A DNA stretch of 64,000 nt from Ignavibacteria bacterium UBA2373 (GCA_002344005.1 DDTD01000098.1:80438-144437); one strand, 5' to 3'; positions 9,760-20,049 are shown, counted from the first letter of the stretch. Notes: generated from the letters alone by a model not told the origin. Translations and numbers: made by a program.

Positions 9760-9790
9760 TATTCATAAAAATTACTGCCTTTATTATTTT
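9751..9790. terminator. bidirectional terminator between convergent genes
   Basis: Perfect 10-bp inverted repeat AGGCAGTAAT / ATTACTGCCT (9751-9760 and 9771-9780) with a 10-base loop. T-rich sequence follows on the plus strand and A-rich sequence precedes it. It overlaps the stop of the PD40 gene and lies 18 bp beyond the stop of the minus-strand SDR gene. Confidence 0.8.
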
Positions 9791-9807
9791 AACAGATTTA
9801 AATCTGA

Positions 9808-10812
9808 TTAAGCGTATCGTTGTTTTATATTGGGTACAACATACTCAAAGAATGTCCTTTCAAAGTCATATTCTGCTTTCCATCCCCAATCATTTTGAGC
9901 GGCAGTGTCAACTACATCTGCACACCAAGAATCCACGATACCTTGTCTGCGTACATCCGGCTCAAAAGCAACGGATGCTCCGGGGAATGCTTTCTGTACC
10001 AAATGATAAAATTCTTCTGCTGTCGGTGCAAATGCACCTATATTATATACTTTACGTGTAAGCTTTTGCAGCGGTGCATGAGCCAATTCAACTAAAGCAC
10101 GCACACCATCAGGCATTGCCATAAATGGTATTTGAGTATCCGGTCTTACAAAGCAATTATAATGTTTATTTTGTGCAGCACAATGAATCATTTCGGGACC
10201 ATAATCGCTCGTACCCCCGGAAGGTACAGTAAATGCAGAAATTAAGCCCGGAAAACGTACTGCACGAAAATCTATAAAACCTGATTCTTTATCATGTGAT
10301 AATTGTTTATATCTATCGGCAAAATAACGTCCCAAATGCTCGCAATATAGTTTATTGACACCATACATTGTCATTGGAGTTAAGAACTGATCTTCGTGTA
10401 TTGCAGCGGCTTGCATTTTTTGTTCTAATGTCGGTATTCCATAAACAGCAATTGTGCTCGGGAATAAAAATTTTACGGGAACATTTCTGCGTTTTCCGAC
10501 TTTTTGTGCTATATGCAATAGCTGATGCGTACCTTCAACATTTACTTTTTGCGCTAAATCCGGAAACTTTTCTGCTGTTGTTGATAATAAAGCAGCCAAA
10601 TGATAGATACCTTTGATATCATAACTTTCAAGTTCTTCCAGTATTGAAGTATCCAAGATATCACCGATAAATACCTTTTCACATTTAGCTGATAATTCAT
10701 CAGACATTGGCTTTAAATCCAATGCTACTATCTTTTCGCCTCGTTCAGCTAAGTACTCAACCAATGAGTGACCAATTTCACCATTTGCACCTGTAATAAC
10801 AATAACGCTCAT
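9808..10812 (-). CDS. SDR-family NAD-dependent dehydrogenase/epimerase, probably L-threonine 3-dehydrogenase
   Basis: 334 residues of the extended SDR (epimerase) fold. The NAD-binding motif is GANGEIG at residues 8-14. The active site is Ser/Thr 119-120 in FPSTIAVYG plus Tyr150 and Lys154 in MYGVNK. The segment PGLIS.FTVPSGGTSDYGPE and the later FMAMPDGVRALVEL closely resemble SDR-type L-threonine 3-dehydrogenases (threonine to 2-amino-3-ketobutyrate) rather than sugar epimerases. I would rank a nucleotide-sugar epimerase second. It is the last gene of a minus-strand unit with pyrF and a DUF2851 gene, 30 bp downstream of the latter. Confidence 0.68.
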   Translation of the reverse strand: MSVIVITGANGEIGHSLVEYLAERGEKIVALDLKPMSDELSAKCEKVFIGDILDTSILEELESYDIKGIYHLAALLSTTAEKFPDLAQKVNVEGTHQLLHIAQKVGKRRNVPVKFLFPSTIAVYGIPTLEQKMQAAAIHEDQFLTPMTMYGVNKLYCEHLGRYFADRYKQLSHDKESGFIDFRAVRFPGLISAFTVPSGGTSDYGPEMIHCAAQNKHYNCFVRPDTQIPFMAMPDGVRALVELAHAPLQKLTRKVYNIGAFAPTAEEFYHLVQKAFPGASVAFEPDVRRQGIVDSWCADVVDTAAQNDWGWKAEYDFERTFFEYVVPNIKQRYA

Positions 10813-10842
10813 ATATTCTAATAAATAAAAAGTGAAAAAAAA

Positions 10843-11907
10843 TTATTCAATATCAATAATATCTTCTGCAATATCATAATCAGCGTTTTTCTCCAGTGGA
10901 GAATCATGAATTATTGTACCGGCATCTTTGAAAAAATCAAATAATTTCTCAAAACCATACACATGAAGTGCTTCGGCAGAAATATTACCACGATGACCAT
11001 TCATGCGACGATATTCTAACATTCCCTGCTGCTGCCATAAATATTCTTGCGAAATATGGGGAAATTGTCTTGATAAAATACCATAAGATTGCAAAGAATT
11101 CATTGACCAGAACCATGTAAATGCTTCCATTCTTCTTTGTTTGGGAGATAATGCAATGGCTATGGGAAAAAGACAATTCAAAAATATTTCACGCCTTAAA
11201 TGCGGACCTTCAATGGAAAATTTATGAGAAAGAAATGACCTAAATATATCTGTCATATTCTTATTATTTTGACTATAATCAATTATATTTTGTAAAAAAA
11301 TATCATTCACAAAATCATGTCCGATTTTTTCAATTTGCTCAGCAGTATAACAAGGGCGACGACGTTTCTTTTCAAAGGAATGTAGAAAATTTTCTACAAT
11401 TGTACGTATTCCTGTTTCGATGCCATAATTTCTCGTACATTCCGTCACTTCAGCAGCTTTTCTCATTAAACGCACGAGAGCAAAATGTTGAATTTCTCCA
11501 AGTGTATCTATCCCGGACATATCTTGTTCTTTTGAATCATTACGCAGATATTGTCTGATGATTTCTTCATCCAATATCAATGTATGTGGAATAGAACTAA
11601 CCGGTTTATCATTCTCAATGACAATATGAAGTATAGTAGAAGAAAATTGAGGATTATCATCATGTTTATGCACAAACCATTCTGAAGATTTTCGATGGAA
11701 CTCACCATTGCCTATAAGAATATCACCTTGGATAAGTAATGCCATCGAACGAAAATCAGGACCACCGGAATATGAAATAAATCCGGGCGACAAAACTTGA
11801 AATGGTGTGCCATCTGTGGAATACCATACCGTAGCAGGATGCGAAAGCGCATAGCCAACTGCACGTTGCAACACAATTTCAGGATATTCGGCAAGTGGGG
11901 TTTTCAT
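10843..11907 (-). CDS. DUF2851 family protein
   Basis: 354 residues. The N-terminal region shows the DUF2851 pattern: a dG-x-PFQVLSPG strand, SGGPDFRSMALLI, GNGEFHRKSSEW and then H-x-H-DDNPQFSSTILHIV. These conserved His, Asp and Glu residues look nuclease-like (reminiscent of restriction-endonuclease folds), but no function is established. It is widespread in Bacteroidota as a single-copy gene. Its ATG overlaps the pyrF stop by four bases (ATGA), so it is translationally coupled to pyrF. Cytoplasmic; no signal peptide. Confidence 0.75.
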   Translation of the reverse strand: MKTPLAEYPEIVLQRAVGYALSHPATVWYSTDGTPFQVLSPGFISYSGGPDFRSMALLIQGDILIGNGEFHRKSSEWFVHKHDDNPQFSSTILHIVIENDKPVSSIPHTLILDEEIIRQYLRNDSKEQDMSGIDTLGEIQHFALVRLMRKAAEVTECTRNYGIETGIRTIVENFLHSFEKKRRRPCYTAEQIEKIGHDFVNDIFLQNIIDYSQNNKNMTDIFRSFLSHKFSIEGPHLRREIFLNCLFPIAIALSPKQRRMEAFTWFWSMNSLQSYGILSRQFPHISQEYLWQQQGMLEYRRMNGHRGNISAEALHVYGFEKLFDFFKDAGTIIHDSPLEKNADYDIAEDIIDIE

Positions 11908-12692
11908 TGAAGTAATCCCGCATAATATTGCGCTTTGGTCCGAGCATGATAATATGCTGATTCTTGATCTGTACCGCCATATAAAATATCACGTGACACA
12001 TTGATTACAGCAGGTCCTTTTCCATTAGCTCGCAGTACATCAGAGGCATTGCCACCTTGAGTTCCCACCCCCGGGATCAACAGGCAACTATTTGGTGCAT
12101 AGCTACGAATTTCTGCAAGTTCATCAGGGTGTGTTGCCCCCACAACGAATCCTATATGTGCACGAGATTGCCAAGACAAAGCCGTTTCTATAACATGTCT
12201 GTATATAGGCTTATCATTACATACCAAACGCTGAAAATCCGCAGAACCTGCATTGGATGTTAAAGCAAGAATAAACACTATTTTATCGGGATATTCTAAA
12301 AAAGGTGCAACAGAATCATATCCCATGTATGGGCTGACGGTAATCGCATCAAACCCCATATCATCAAATACCGCACGTGCATAGGCACCAGATGTATTGC
12401 CAATATCACCTCGCTTGGCATCAGCTATGGATAATTTCTCTTTAGGAAGCATGGTGATTGTATCTTTAATCAGCGCAAACGCTCTTTCGCCATATTGTTC
12501 ATAAAATGCAAAATTAATTTTATAACTACTGCAATAATCTTGAGTTGCACTGATAATTTCTTCATTAAAACGGAGTATAGGATTATCCGAATCATGCATT
12601 TCATGAGGTATTTTATGTAATTCAGTGTCTAATCCCACGCATAATAAAGAGGTTTTTTCTTGCTCTTGCTTTAATGCTTCCATCACATTCAT
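11904..12692 (-). CDS. pyrF: orotidine 5'-phosphate decarboxylase (type 2)
   Basis: 262 residues. The enzyme decarboxylates OMP to UMP in the last step of de novo pyrimidine synthesis. The catalytic Lys/Asp array is the motif DAKRGDIGNT at residues 91-100 (Lys93). The N-terminal CVGLDTELHKIP and the region DAITVSPYMGYDSVAPF are characteristic of the longer type 2 subfamily found in Bacteroidota, Mycobacterium and Myxococcus. The phosphate-binding region is LLIPGVGTQGG. It is the first gene of a three-gene minus-strand operon and its stop overlaps the DUF2851 start. A possible -7 box lies at 12784-12791. Confidence 0.93.
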   Translation of the reverse strand: MNVMEALKQEQEKTSLLCVGLDTELHKIPHEMHDSDNPILRFNEEIISATQDYCSSYKINFAFYEQYGERAFALIKDTITMLPKEKLSIADAKRGDIGNTSGAYARAVFDDMGFDAITVSPYMGYDSVAPFLEYPDKIVFILALTSNAGSADFQRLVCNDKPIYRHVIETALSWQSRAHIGFVVGATHPDELAEIRSYAPNSCLLIPGVGTQGGNASDVLRANGKGPAVINVSRDILYGGTDQESAYYHARTKAQYYAGLLQ

Positions 12693-12783
12693 AAAATCTA
12701 CTTTTAATTGTCATTCAATATTAGATAGTTGCTCTCCACGTACCCGGTCGCGCACCGAAGTGAATGGTAGTCGCTTTGTGCTG

Positions 12784-12791
12784 CAAAAATA
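12784..12791 (-). promoter_or_regulatory. possible -7 box upstream of pyrF
   Basis: The minus strand reads TATTTTTG, matching the Bacteroidota -7 consensus TAnnTTTG, 92 bp before the pyrF ATG. No TTG is found at the expected -33 distance, so support is weak. Confidence 0.3.
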
Positions 12792-12853
12792 CGGGAAACT
12801 ATTGTCAGAACTTTATACTTCTCACAATTCATCGCTCAAAATCTTTACATGAT

Positions 12854-12885
12854 AATTGTAGATTCACCACCATGACTCTACAATT
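12854..12885 (-). terminator. stem-loop downstream of the C25 peptidase gene
   Basis: Perfect 9-bp inverted repeat AATTGTAGA / TCTACAATT (12854-12862 and 12877-12885) with a 14-base loop, about 70 bp past the stop of the large minus-strand peptidase. The T-tract on the minus strand is poor, so it may be a weak terminator or an mRNA 3' end structure. Confidence 0.4.
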
Positions 12886-12956
12886 CAAGTTGTTTGAAAG
12901 TAGCTGAAGCAATAATTCCGATACAAGAATTCACGGTGTATCACGCCAAAATTACT

Positions 12957-15900
12957 TTAACGTATAATGACAAAACCCCCATTAATTGGTTCAGTATATG
13001 ACATTCCATAAAATTGGATGATATACGAATATACTCCACTCGGAATATCGTTGTATTGTTCATCTTTACCATCATAGAACAAAGTATTACTACCTAAACT
13101 TCCAACATCAGACAGCCGACGAATTACCCGACCTTCACCATCAAAAACAGTCATGGTGTATGGTATTGAAAATTCTCGGGTACGAAGCGTGAAATCTAAT
13201 GAAATTGCCCCGGAAGAAGGATTTGGGTATGGTTTAACATCATTGACACCATTTTGCGATGCTACCCATAATTTCATTGAAACAGTATCTTGATTGGCAG
13301 AGGCATCTTGTACTATCACACGAATATTATTATCTCCAATTTCTAAAAAATCTTTAACTCTAAAAGAAAATGTACTCCTTCTATTCCCTTCGCCGATATG
13401 ATATATATAACGTGTATTTTCAACTCTATTCGCAAATGGGAATAATCTGCCATTAATTCGAATAAGTATTCTTGAAGAATCTATGGCTAATAATGAATTG
13501 TCCGAAATAACGAATGCCAAATGCGGATTAGGAAGCACATAATCTCCGTCACTGACTTTTATGCTATCTGCAAATATTTCCAGCGTCGGTGGAATAACAT
13601 CCTCGTCCACTACAAGTGTTTTTTCAAATTTATTATTAAATACAAACGAAAGTTCATTAATATTTTTTTGTCTTACCGATGATTCGATAGTTGTAATATT
13701 ACCGAAGCTTGTTGTTTCTTTTTGTGTTGATGATGTGTATGATTCATTTGGACGCAAACCGGGTATTGATTTTATACTTTGAGTGGCAATACCATTAAGT
13801 GTTTTGGGAGTAAAAAGAGTTCGTATTTCACCTGAATCGGAACTTACTCTTTTTGATAAATTAATTACTTCGGTATAAACGGTGACTGTATCTCCCCGTA
13901 GAACAGAATCTTTCTCAAATCGTAAAGAAGCAGGTATCACCGCCAATTCCGGAATCGGAATAAACTTAGCGGTAATATCATAAATATGAGGTGGGTTTTT
14001 ATCAGATATTCTTCGTAGTTCAATTGCTACCCGAATTTCGGGAATTTCCATTGCATTTATATCACGTAAAGACACTTTATTAACACTATCGGTTTTAATT
14101 ATACCCAAAGAAATATTGTTTTTTGAAAATCCATAAATATTTACATAACATTGATTGGTAAGATTTTCGCCATGAATGATAAGCGAATCCCATTGTTGAG
14201 CTTCTCCTATTTTTTTCGTCATCAAAGAACCAACAGTAGAAAATGTAGGAATATTATTTGATTCAGCATATATGGTATCTTTTGGAGCACCATATATTTC
14301 ATCCAAGGCATTTTCAGAACCTTTTTCACCTATAATTGCAAAAGAACTTGTCCAACGTACATCATTAGGGAATTCTGTTCCATCAGGGAAGTATTTTGCG
14401 GATAATGTAGAATCTATGAGAACAGAACCAATAGATTTTAGCGCTTCGCGCAGCGAATCAAGAGAAATTTCATTTCTTAAACCTCTGTCATGAATTACAT
14501 AAAAACCACGGAAACCCGAATTGGCAAATGTTACAGCTACAATATCACCTTTGGGTATTGAATCCATCATATAACGATAAAAATCACGAGTATTGGAAAC
14601 ATTATTATCCAGTGATGAATTATATGTATCAAAATAACGCTGTTGTATATCACTGCTGAACTTTGATTTATGAATAACCACACATTGTACCTGATCAGGT
14701 TTGCTTACAATTCCCTCACCATCAAGAAATATCTGACCAAATCTATATCCTTCGCCTTGACCGCATGAAGCAATTTTCCATGTATTTCTTATCTCATTTA
14801 ATGTAAGGGAACTGCGTTTCGATGTAGTTTTTATGAGATTTTTCAATTCCATTGCTGAACTACGTTCAGCATCAACAAGCCATTCTACATTTTTAATATT
14901 ATTCTTTGCGACAAATGGAATGTGAGTCCATGCACTATTTTTTTGGGTATTATTATTAATTGTCCTAAACGAAAAATAATACATTGAGTCTTTTGTAAGT
15001 GTGAGTACCGGATTCCAATCAATGAGCAATGATTTACCGCTATTGCTGAATACAGAATAATCAAGTATAGTATCAGCCAATAATACTTGCTTATCTTTAG
15101 CAATCTTCATTTCAAATTTAATATCACTGTTATTGATACGTGCCAACACACGAAATTCAGGTTTGTCTGCATCAACTGACCAAAATTCTTGTGGATCAAA
15201 AGCAAGAGCATTTTGTGAAAAGACTGTAAAATTACCTGTTATGACATTATTGTGATATACATTTTCTGTAATTGATTTATCATAATTAACTTCGATAGAA
15301 AAAGAATGATTGCCCGACATATTTTTTATCGGTATTGAAAATTCCGCTATTTGATTTGACCAAACCTGAGGAACTTCAGCAAAAAGTGTATCCGATGATA
15401 CATTATATGTATGTATTAAACGAATCTTTGCTGATTTTGAAGGAACAATTCCAGCATTATGAACATTAATAGTAATTTTAGCTAAAGAATCATCTTCCGA
15501 AACATCCAAACTATTATCCTCATTCTGTATTTTTATATCAATATTTCGGATAAATAAATCAGGTTTAAAGTCTAAGCGTAAACGCGTTAGCGGGTCTCCG
15601 ATTAAAGAATATTGTAATGCTGCAAATGTGTAAGACCCTGCAAATTTTAATTTTGCACGATAGGTAATATCCCCGAGTTGACGTAATGAGTCATATGCAA
15701 ATCCCGAATAAGCATTATACATCATTTCCATTGCTATATTTGAATATCCCCATCCGGAATCACCTGTGGCAGCGATTGCCCCTTTTTTTTCAGAATTAAC
15801 ATACGATTCGTTGCGCGTTTCAGTCACAGGATCAGCAAATGCACCTGTTTGACATGAATGTGTACCTAAGAAAAAATACTTGGAAGTATTATTTATATTT

Positions 15901-18575
15901 TCTACTTGCCAGCCGTCAAGCCCAAAATAGAGTGTTGAACCATGACCTGAATAATTTAGCCATAACAAACCATTATTGATAGCATCGCGTAATAGCTGCG
16001 GACGACCTTCGATACTTGACGTTGAGTGTGCCACAATTGTCCCACCAACCGGCTCCATAAATACAAAGTCTTCAACGCTTGCAAATAGCGATGTAAAATC
16101 TTCATCTTTATTTTGTTCAGCAAATGTACCAAAATTTTTCATCCATGGCTGCACTGCCATTGTATCATATTCAATTAGTTTATCAACAATATTTTGAGCA
16201 TCTTTAAGCGAAGACGGTGTTAGTCTGCCAACAATTATCTCCGGTTGAACATCATTTCCCTCTACTAATCCGTACCAAAAATCACTGACAGGAACTCCAT
16301 AAGTTGGTACATAATCAATCTGCGTTGAAGTTTCTAACAATTTGAGAGGATCCCAACTTGCATTTCCAAAAAACAGTACTTTTGTGAGCGAAGGATTTTT
16401 CCATGTACTGTAACAATATTGTAAAAATGATTTAATCACATGTGCACTTTTTTTTCCGTAGCCAAATTGATTGTAAATATCTTCAACAGATACAACATTG
16501 ATATTATATCCTTGTTCTTTTCTGAAATTAGCTAATCTTTGTGCTTGATCCATAAAAAATGGATGGGTAATGATCAGAACTTCAGCTTTTTGTGATTCAT
16601 GTAACAAATTATTGCGTGTAACACTATACACTTGGACTTGCTCCATAGCACTCATATCTGCTGCAAAAAGTACTTTGGGATTAGAAACAATAAATTCAGC
16701 GCGATAATTTGCAAACACATTAGATACAACAAATCCATGAATACTTGAATTGCTCTCAGATTCTTCTTTCAATGATTCATTATTCCCCTTCTGGATAATA
16801 CCTGTATATGCTGTAGTATTGCTTTGTAAATTTAAGGAAAATCCATTTTCGCGTAATGCTTGACGTAACGGTGTTGGTATTAAATCTGATTGAGTAGAGA
16901 CAAATGCAACAATTGTATTAATCGGTGCATTTTTCAACTCATCTATTGCCTTATTCTGATCATTCTGTAATACAGAGAAAGAACCGTTAGGATAAGCAAA
17001 GGAAATTACCCATCCATTTTGTATGCCATAATAAATGATTGAATCTTGTAAACATATAGCACTATAGCCATGTTCACTGTTCGACGACAAAGCATATTTT
17101 AATCCCCTTGTCGCTATATTTTGTGTTACCACATTATTAACATTATCAAAAAGCAATACTTTTTTATTAGTAAATCCGGGAATTTCTAATTTATATTTTT
17201 GGGATTGTGCATTCACTATAGCTCTATTGAACAACCCATGTATAGCTTCCGGAATGAATGTACCTTTACATTGGAAATAATCAACGAGAAAACGTAATCC
17301 CCTGTACTTTGAAATGCCTGCTTGCAGACCGAAGGCATTTATACCGGGTGTCAAAAGAGAAAAATCATTTGTGGATAGTTCGGTGATTCCTTGCGTTTGT
17401 TGTGTAATTCCGGCAGCTACTTTTGCATTCACGGTAAACTGTACAGGCTGATCAAGTATAGTGCGGTCATCTCCAATAGATAATCTTGCTACAGTCTTAA
17501 TTTCTCCACCGCCATTCACAGCCGGAATTATACATTGTGTAAATAATGGCTTCTGAATACCGTTCAATAAATCCCACGGTTGGGCAAGTAATTCTTCTTT
17601 CCAATAGAAACCTTTCCCGAATCTTAGTTCTGTAAACCAGTTCCCATTATATCCATCAATATCACCATAATGGAACCAATTATTTTTCTCAATATGGTAT
17701 TCCTGTTCAACGGAATTTAATATTGCGTCGTATTGAGTTTCGTCAGACCACATGAAACGTAATGAACGCAAAGCTCTGTTTTTTGTAAAGAAAAAGACTC
17801 GTTCATCCGTAACTAAATCATACCATGTAGAATCACCAACCGTGCGTTGCCCTATAAAAGCCAGTGTGTCACCTTTATCGAGTTCATCATCTCTATCATC
17901 ATTTATTTCAGAATATGCATATGGTTTTCCATCACTTATCAAATGTATCCCTGTCAAAGAAAGGCCTTCCCAACTAGGTTGAATCTGTAATAATTGATTG
18001 CCTGTTACAAAAGCAATTCCATCTTTTTTGGTTGAAATTTTGACATATTGGCTGTCGGATTGTAGCCACACTTTTTCATTGTGCAATTGTATCTGCGTTT
18101 GTTTATGGCTTTGTAACATTTGGGGAATATGATCTTTGTTGATAAGATCATCAAAATGATTTTTTTCTTGTCTGCTTAATTGAACTGAAAAATTATCGGA
18201 AATTGTGAAACCATACTCGACAGAGAAAACAGGTTTGGAACAACCTACCATAGTATGAATATCTTGCTTGCGTGCCTGTACAGACCAAATATGTATTCCG
18301 CGGCGGATGCCGAGATACTTTTGGACAAGAGAAATGCGAGCATTTTCACACCCTGTGAATGTAAGTTTCGGTTGTTTGTCAGCAGTAGAAGCTGCATACT
18401 CAAAAAGCGAATACATGACTGTATCGTCGCCTTTCAATTTTTCCATATGGCGTAGCGTGTGCTCTGCTATCACGAAACGAAAACCTTTCGGCGATAAAAT
18501 CACATTTTGACAAAAACCGATTGTCGGAAACAATCCAATTATCAGTATTATGTATAATATTCTGAATATCCTCAT
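12957..18575 (-). CDS. gingipain-type C25 cysteine peptidase with T9SS sorting domain, PorU-like
   Basis: About 1872 residues from the ATG at 18575. The frame extends to 18653, but that start falls inside a terminator A-tract, whereas MRIFRILYIILIIGLFP at 18575 is a clean signal peptide. The C25 domain lies in the middle. Counted from the 18653 ATG, the catalytic pair is His904 in NYSGHGS and Cys934 in GTHSCQTGAF; subtract 26 for the chosen start. Beta-rich domains follow. The end (YPNPSSGAISLDF, then a FlgD-like strand and IPSGVYSYIIQF) is a T9SS sorting domain. PorU is the surface sortase that removes sorting domains and attaches cargo to lipopolysaccharide. This protein is much longer than typical PorU (about 1100-1300), so a separate gingipain-like protease remains possible. 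Confidence 0.82.
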   Translation of the reverse strand: MRIFRILYIILIIGLFPTIGFCQNVILSPKGFRFVIAEHTLRHMEKLKGDDTVMYSLFEYAASTADKQPKLTFTGCENARISLVQKYLGIRRGIHIWSVQARKQDIHTMVGCSKPVFSVEYGFTISDNFSVQLSRQEKNHFDDLINKDHIPQMLQSHKQTQIQLHNEKVWLQSDSQYVKISTKKDGIAFVTGNQLLQIQPSWEGLSLTGIHLISDGKPYAYSEINDDRDDELDKGDTLAFIGQRTVGDSTWYDLVTDERVFFFTKNRALRSLRFMWSDETQYDAILNSVEQEYHIEKNNWFHYGDIDGYNGNWFTELRFGKGFYWKEELLAQPWDLLNGIQKPLFTQCIIPAVNGGGEIKTVARLSIGDDRTILDQPVQFTVNAKVAAGITQQTQGITELSTNDFSLLTPGINAFGLQAGISKYRGLRFLVDYFQCKGTFIPEAIHGLFNRAIVNAQSQKYKLEIPGFTNKKVLLFDNVNNVVTQNIATRGLKYALSSNSEHGYSAICLQDSIIYYGIQNGWVISFAYPNGSFSVLQNDQNKAIDELKNAPINTIVAFVSTQSDLIPTPLRQALRENGFSLNLQSNTTAYTGIIQKGNNESLKEESESNSSIHGFVVSNVFANYRAEFIVSNPKVLFAADMSAMEQVQVYSVTRNNLLHESQKAEVLIITHPFFMDQAQRLANFRKEQGYNINVVSVEDIYNQFGYGKKSAHVIKSFLQYCYSTWKNPSLTKVLFFGNASWDPLKLLETSTQIDYVPTYGVPVSDFWYGLVEGNDVQPEIIVGRLTPSSLKDAQNIVDKLIEYDTMAVQPWMKNFGTFAEQNKDEDFTSLFASVEDFVFMEPVGGTIVAHSTSSIEGRPQLLRDAINNGLLWLNYSGHGSTLYFGLDGWQVENINNTSKYFFLGTHSCQTGAFADPVTETRNESYVNSEKKGAIAATGDSGWGYSNIAMEMMYNAYSGFAYDSLRQLGDITYRAKLKFAGSYTFAALQYSLIGDPLTRLRLDFKPDLFIRNIDIKIQNEDNSLDVSEDDSLAKITINVHNAGIVPSKSAKIRLIHTYNVSSDTLFAEVPQVWSNQIAEFSIPIKNMSGNHSFSIEVNYDKSITENVYHNNVITGNFTVFSQNALAFDPQEFWSVDADKPEFRVLARINNSDIKFEMKIAKDKQVLLADTILDYSVFSNSGKSLLIDWNPVLTLTKDSMYYFSFRTINNNTQKNSAWTHIPFVAKNNIKNVEWLVDAERSSAMELKNLIKTTSKRSSLTLNEIRNTWKIASCGQGEGYRFGQIFLDGEGIVSKPDQVQCVVIHKSKFSSDIQQRYFDTYNSSLDNNVSNTRDFYRYMMDSIPKGDIVAVTFANSGFRGFYVIHDRGLRNEISLDSLREALKSIGSVLIDSTLSAKYFPDGTEFPNDVRWTSSFAIIGEKGSENALDEIYGAPKDTIYAESNNIPTFSTVGSLMTKKIGEAQQWDSLIIHGENLTNQCYVNIYGFSKNNISLGIIKTDSVNKVSLRDINAMEIPEIRVAIELRRISDKNPPHIYDITAKFIPIPELAVIPASLRFEKDSVLRGDTVTVYTEVINLSKRVSSDSGEIRTLFTPKTLNGIATQSIKSIPGLRPNESYTSSTQKETTSFGNITTIESSVRQKNINELSFVFNNKFEKTLVVDEDVIPPTLEIFADSIKVSDGDYVLPNPHLAFVISDNSLLAIDSSRILIRINGRLFPFANRVENTRYIYHIGEGNRRSTFSFRVKDFLEIGDNNIRVIVQDASANQDTVSMKLWVASQNGVNDVKPYPNPSSGAISLDFTLRTREFSIPYTMTVFDGEGRVIRRLSDVGSLGSNTLFYDGKDEQYNDIPSGVYSYIIQFYGMSYTEPINGGFVIIR

Positions 18576-18651
18576 TGAAAAAAGCCCTAAGTTGTTAACA
18601 CTTTTGACGCTCACTATACCATCGAATTGTTGAAATTGTTCCATTTTGAAC

Positions 18652-18687
18652 AAAAAAAAACCGCATCAGTAATGACACGGTTTTTTT
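18652..18687 (-). terminator. intrinsic terminator after the four-helix membrane protein gene
   Basis: On the minus strand an 8-bp stem CCGTGTCA / TGATGCGG (18661-18680, two G-T wobbles, TTAC loop) is followed by nine T (complement of 18652-18660). A run of T on the plus strand at 18681-18687 makes it symmetrical. It separates the membrane protein gene from the C25 peptidase gene. Confidence 0.8.
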
Positions 18688-18705
18688 GAGGATGTTTCAA
18701 TTATG

Positions 18706-20049
18706 TTACTTTTTTTGCGCAACGCCTTGTGTAAGAACATCTACAACAATTTTACCAACGGCATTGCCAACCGACCCATGAAGGTTTGTCGGATTAGACA
18801 AATATTCAGTCACGGCTTTTTCCACTTGTTCCTGAACAATTTTTGCATTACCTTCAACCAAAGCGGTTGAAACTTGGTGCATGTCTTTTGCAACATCTTC
18901 TAAGGTATCCAACTGGCTACGGCTGGCATCTTCCATTTTCTTCATCATTTTGTCCATACGTTCTTCAGATTCAGTGTACATAAGTACAAAAGCAAGCAGT
19001 GCAAGCATAGAACCTTCAAGGAAGATTGCTCCCAAGATAAGAGAAGGACGAGTAGGAGGAATAAATTTCAAACCGCGAACACCAATGATAACGATAAGAA
19101 TCGCAGCACCCGCATAAGCAAGACCAGTCACAGAATTTGAATATTTTTCGGTAAAGTGATGGGACATATACAAACGCAAACCTTTGAAGATTAACAAATG
19201 ATTGCTTTCCCAACGAAATGCCTCTTTTACGTCTTCGATTTCTTTCAATACAAAGTCTGAGAAGAACTCTTTGATACGAATATAGAGAAACTCATCGCGG
19301 AAATCAGCTAAATCTGAATCTTCGGTAATAAAGTCTTCAAATCTGATATGCTTATGATGCTCACCTTCAATTTCAGTACGGTTCCACACACGACGAAATG
19401 CACGAATCACGACATCTCGATCTTGAGTACGCAAACGTGAACCGGGCATTGTCAGTATGTCAACAACTTCTTGACTAAAGCCGGTCTGAAGACGAATTTT
19501 ATCTTTTGTATGATCAATTTCACGCGACACCTTCGCAGCCATAATTCCGAGTGAATTAGGAAGGAGAAGTGTAATCAAAAATGATAAAGCAGCACCAATG
19601 ACAAAAGCCAAATACGAAAATCCGAGGTTTGGCTCAAGGATAATTGCTTCTTCGCCTAACTTAGGTGCTTTCAAATACCACTCGCTCGCTTCTTTTGTGT
19701 ATCCGTCATTCTGCTCGCCGGCTTTGGCTTCTTTGTTTACAATGCGCTTTTGCGTAGTGAAGTCAAAAATATATTCATTATTGATATATTTTTTGAGTTG
19801 CTCACCACTTTGGAGTGTATGGCTTTCTCCGATTTTTTTACCTTCTGCTGAAGGTGATGCAATCACACCACTGAAATTATGCAAATGTTCGCCTTCGGGC
19901 TTAAACAAACTAACTACGATACCCTGTACAGTAGTTGGTAAGATAAAATTGTACGTCGCATAGGAAAAGACTGCAATCATTCCCAAGAGAATGATATAGT
20001 GCTGAATTCCGTGCTGATGCCTACTTGCATTGTTCTTTTGTGGGGACAT
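18706..20049 (-). CDS. four-helix inner membrane protein of unknown function
   Basis: 447 residues; I do not recognise the family. Predicted membrane segments lie at about residues 18-36, 143-165, 306-328 and 335-360. Residues 40-140 would be periplasmic and 165-305 cytoplasmic. The cytoplasmic part is charged and helical (repeated FxxxF and acidic residues). The C-terminal 85 residues form an amphipathic, coiled-coil-like tail rich in Met, Glu and Lys, followed by a Val/Gly-rich end. A strong ribosome binding site AAGGAG lies six bases before the ATG. It is a single-gene unit with its own terminator. The layout suggests a membrane-anchored scaffold or sensor, but nothing identifies a ligand or partner. 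Confidence 0.75.
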   Translation of the reverse strand: MSPQKNNASRHQHGIQHYIILLGMIAVFSYATYNFILPTTVQGIVVSLFKPEGEHLHNFSGVIASPSAEGKKIGESHTLQSGEQLKKYINNEYIFDFTTQKRIVNKEAKAGEQNDGYTKEASEWYLKAPKLGEEAIILEPNLGFSYLAFVIGAALSFLITLLLPNSLGIMAAKVSREIDHTKDKIRLQTGFSQEVVDILTMPGSRLRTQDRDVVIRAFRRVWNRTEIEGEHHKHIRFEDFITEDSDLADFRDEFLYIRIKEFFSDFVLKEIEDVKEAFRWESNHLLIFKGLRLYMSHHFTEKYSNSVTGLAYAGAAILIVIIGVRGLKFIPPTRPSLILGAIFLEGSMLALLAFVLMYTESEERMDKMMKKMEDASRSQLDTLEDVAKDMHQVSTALVEGNAKIVQEQVEKAVTEYLSNPTNLHGSVGNAVGKIVVDVLTQGVAQKK

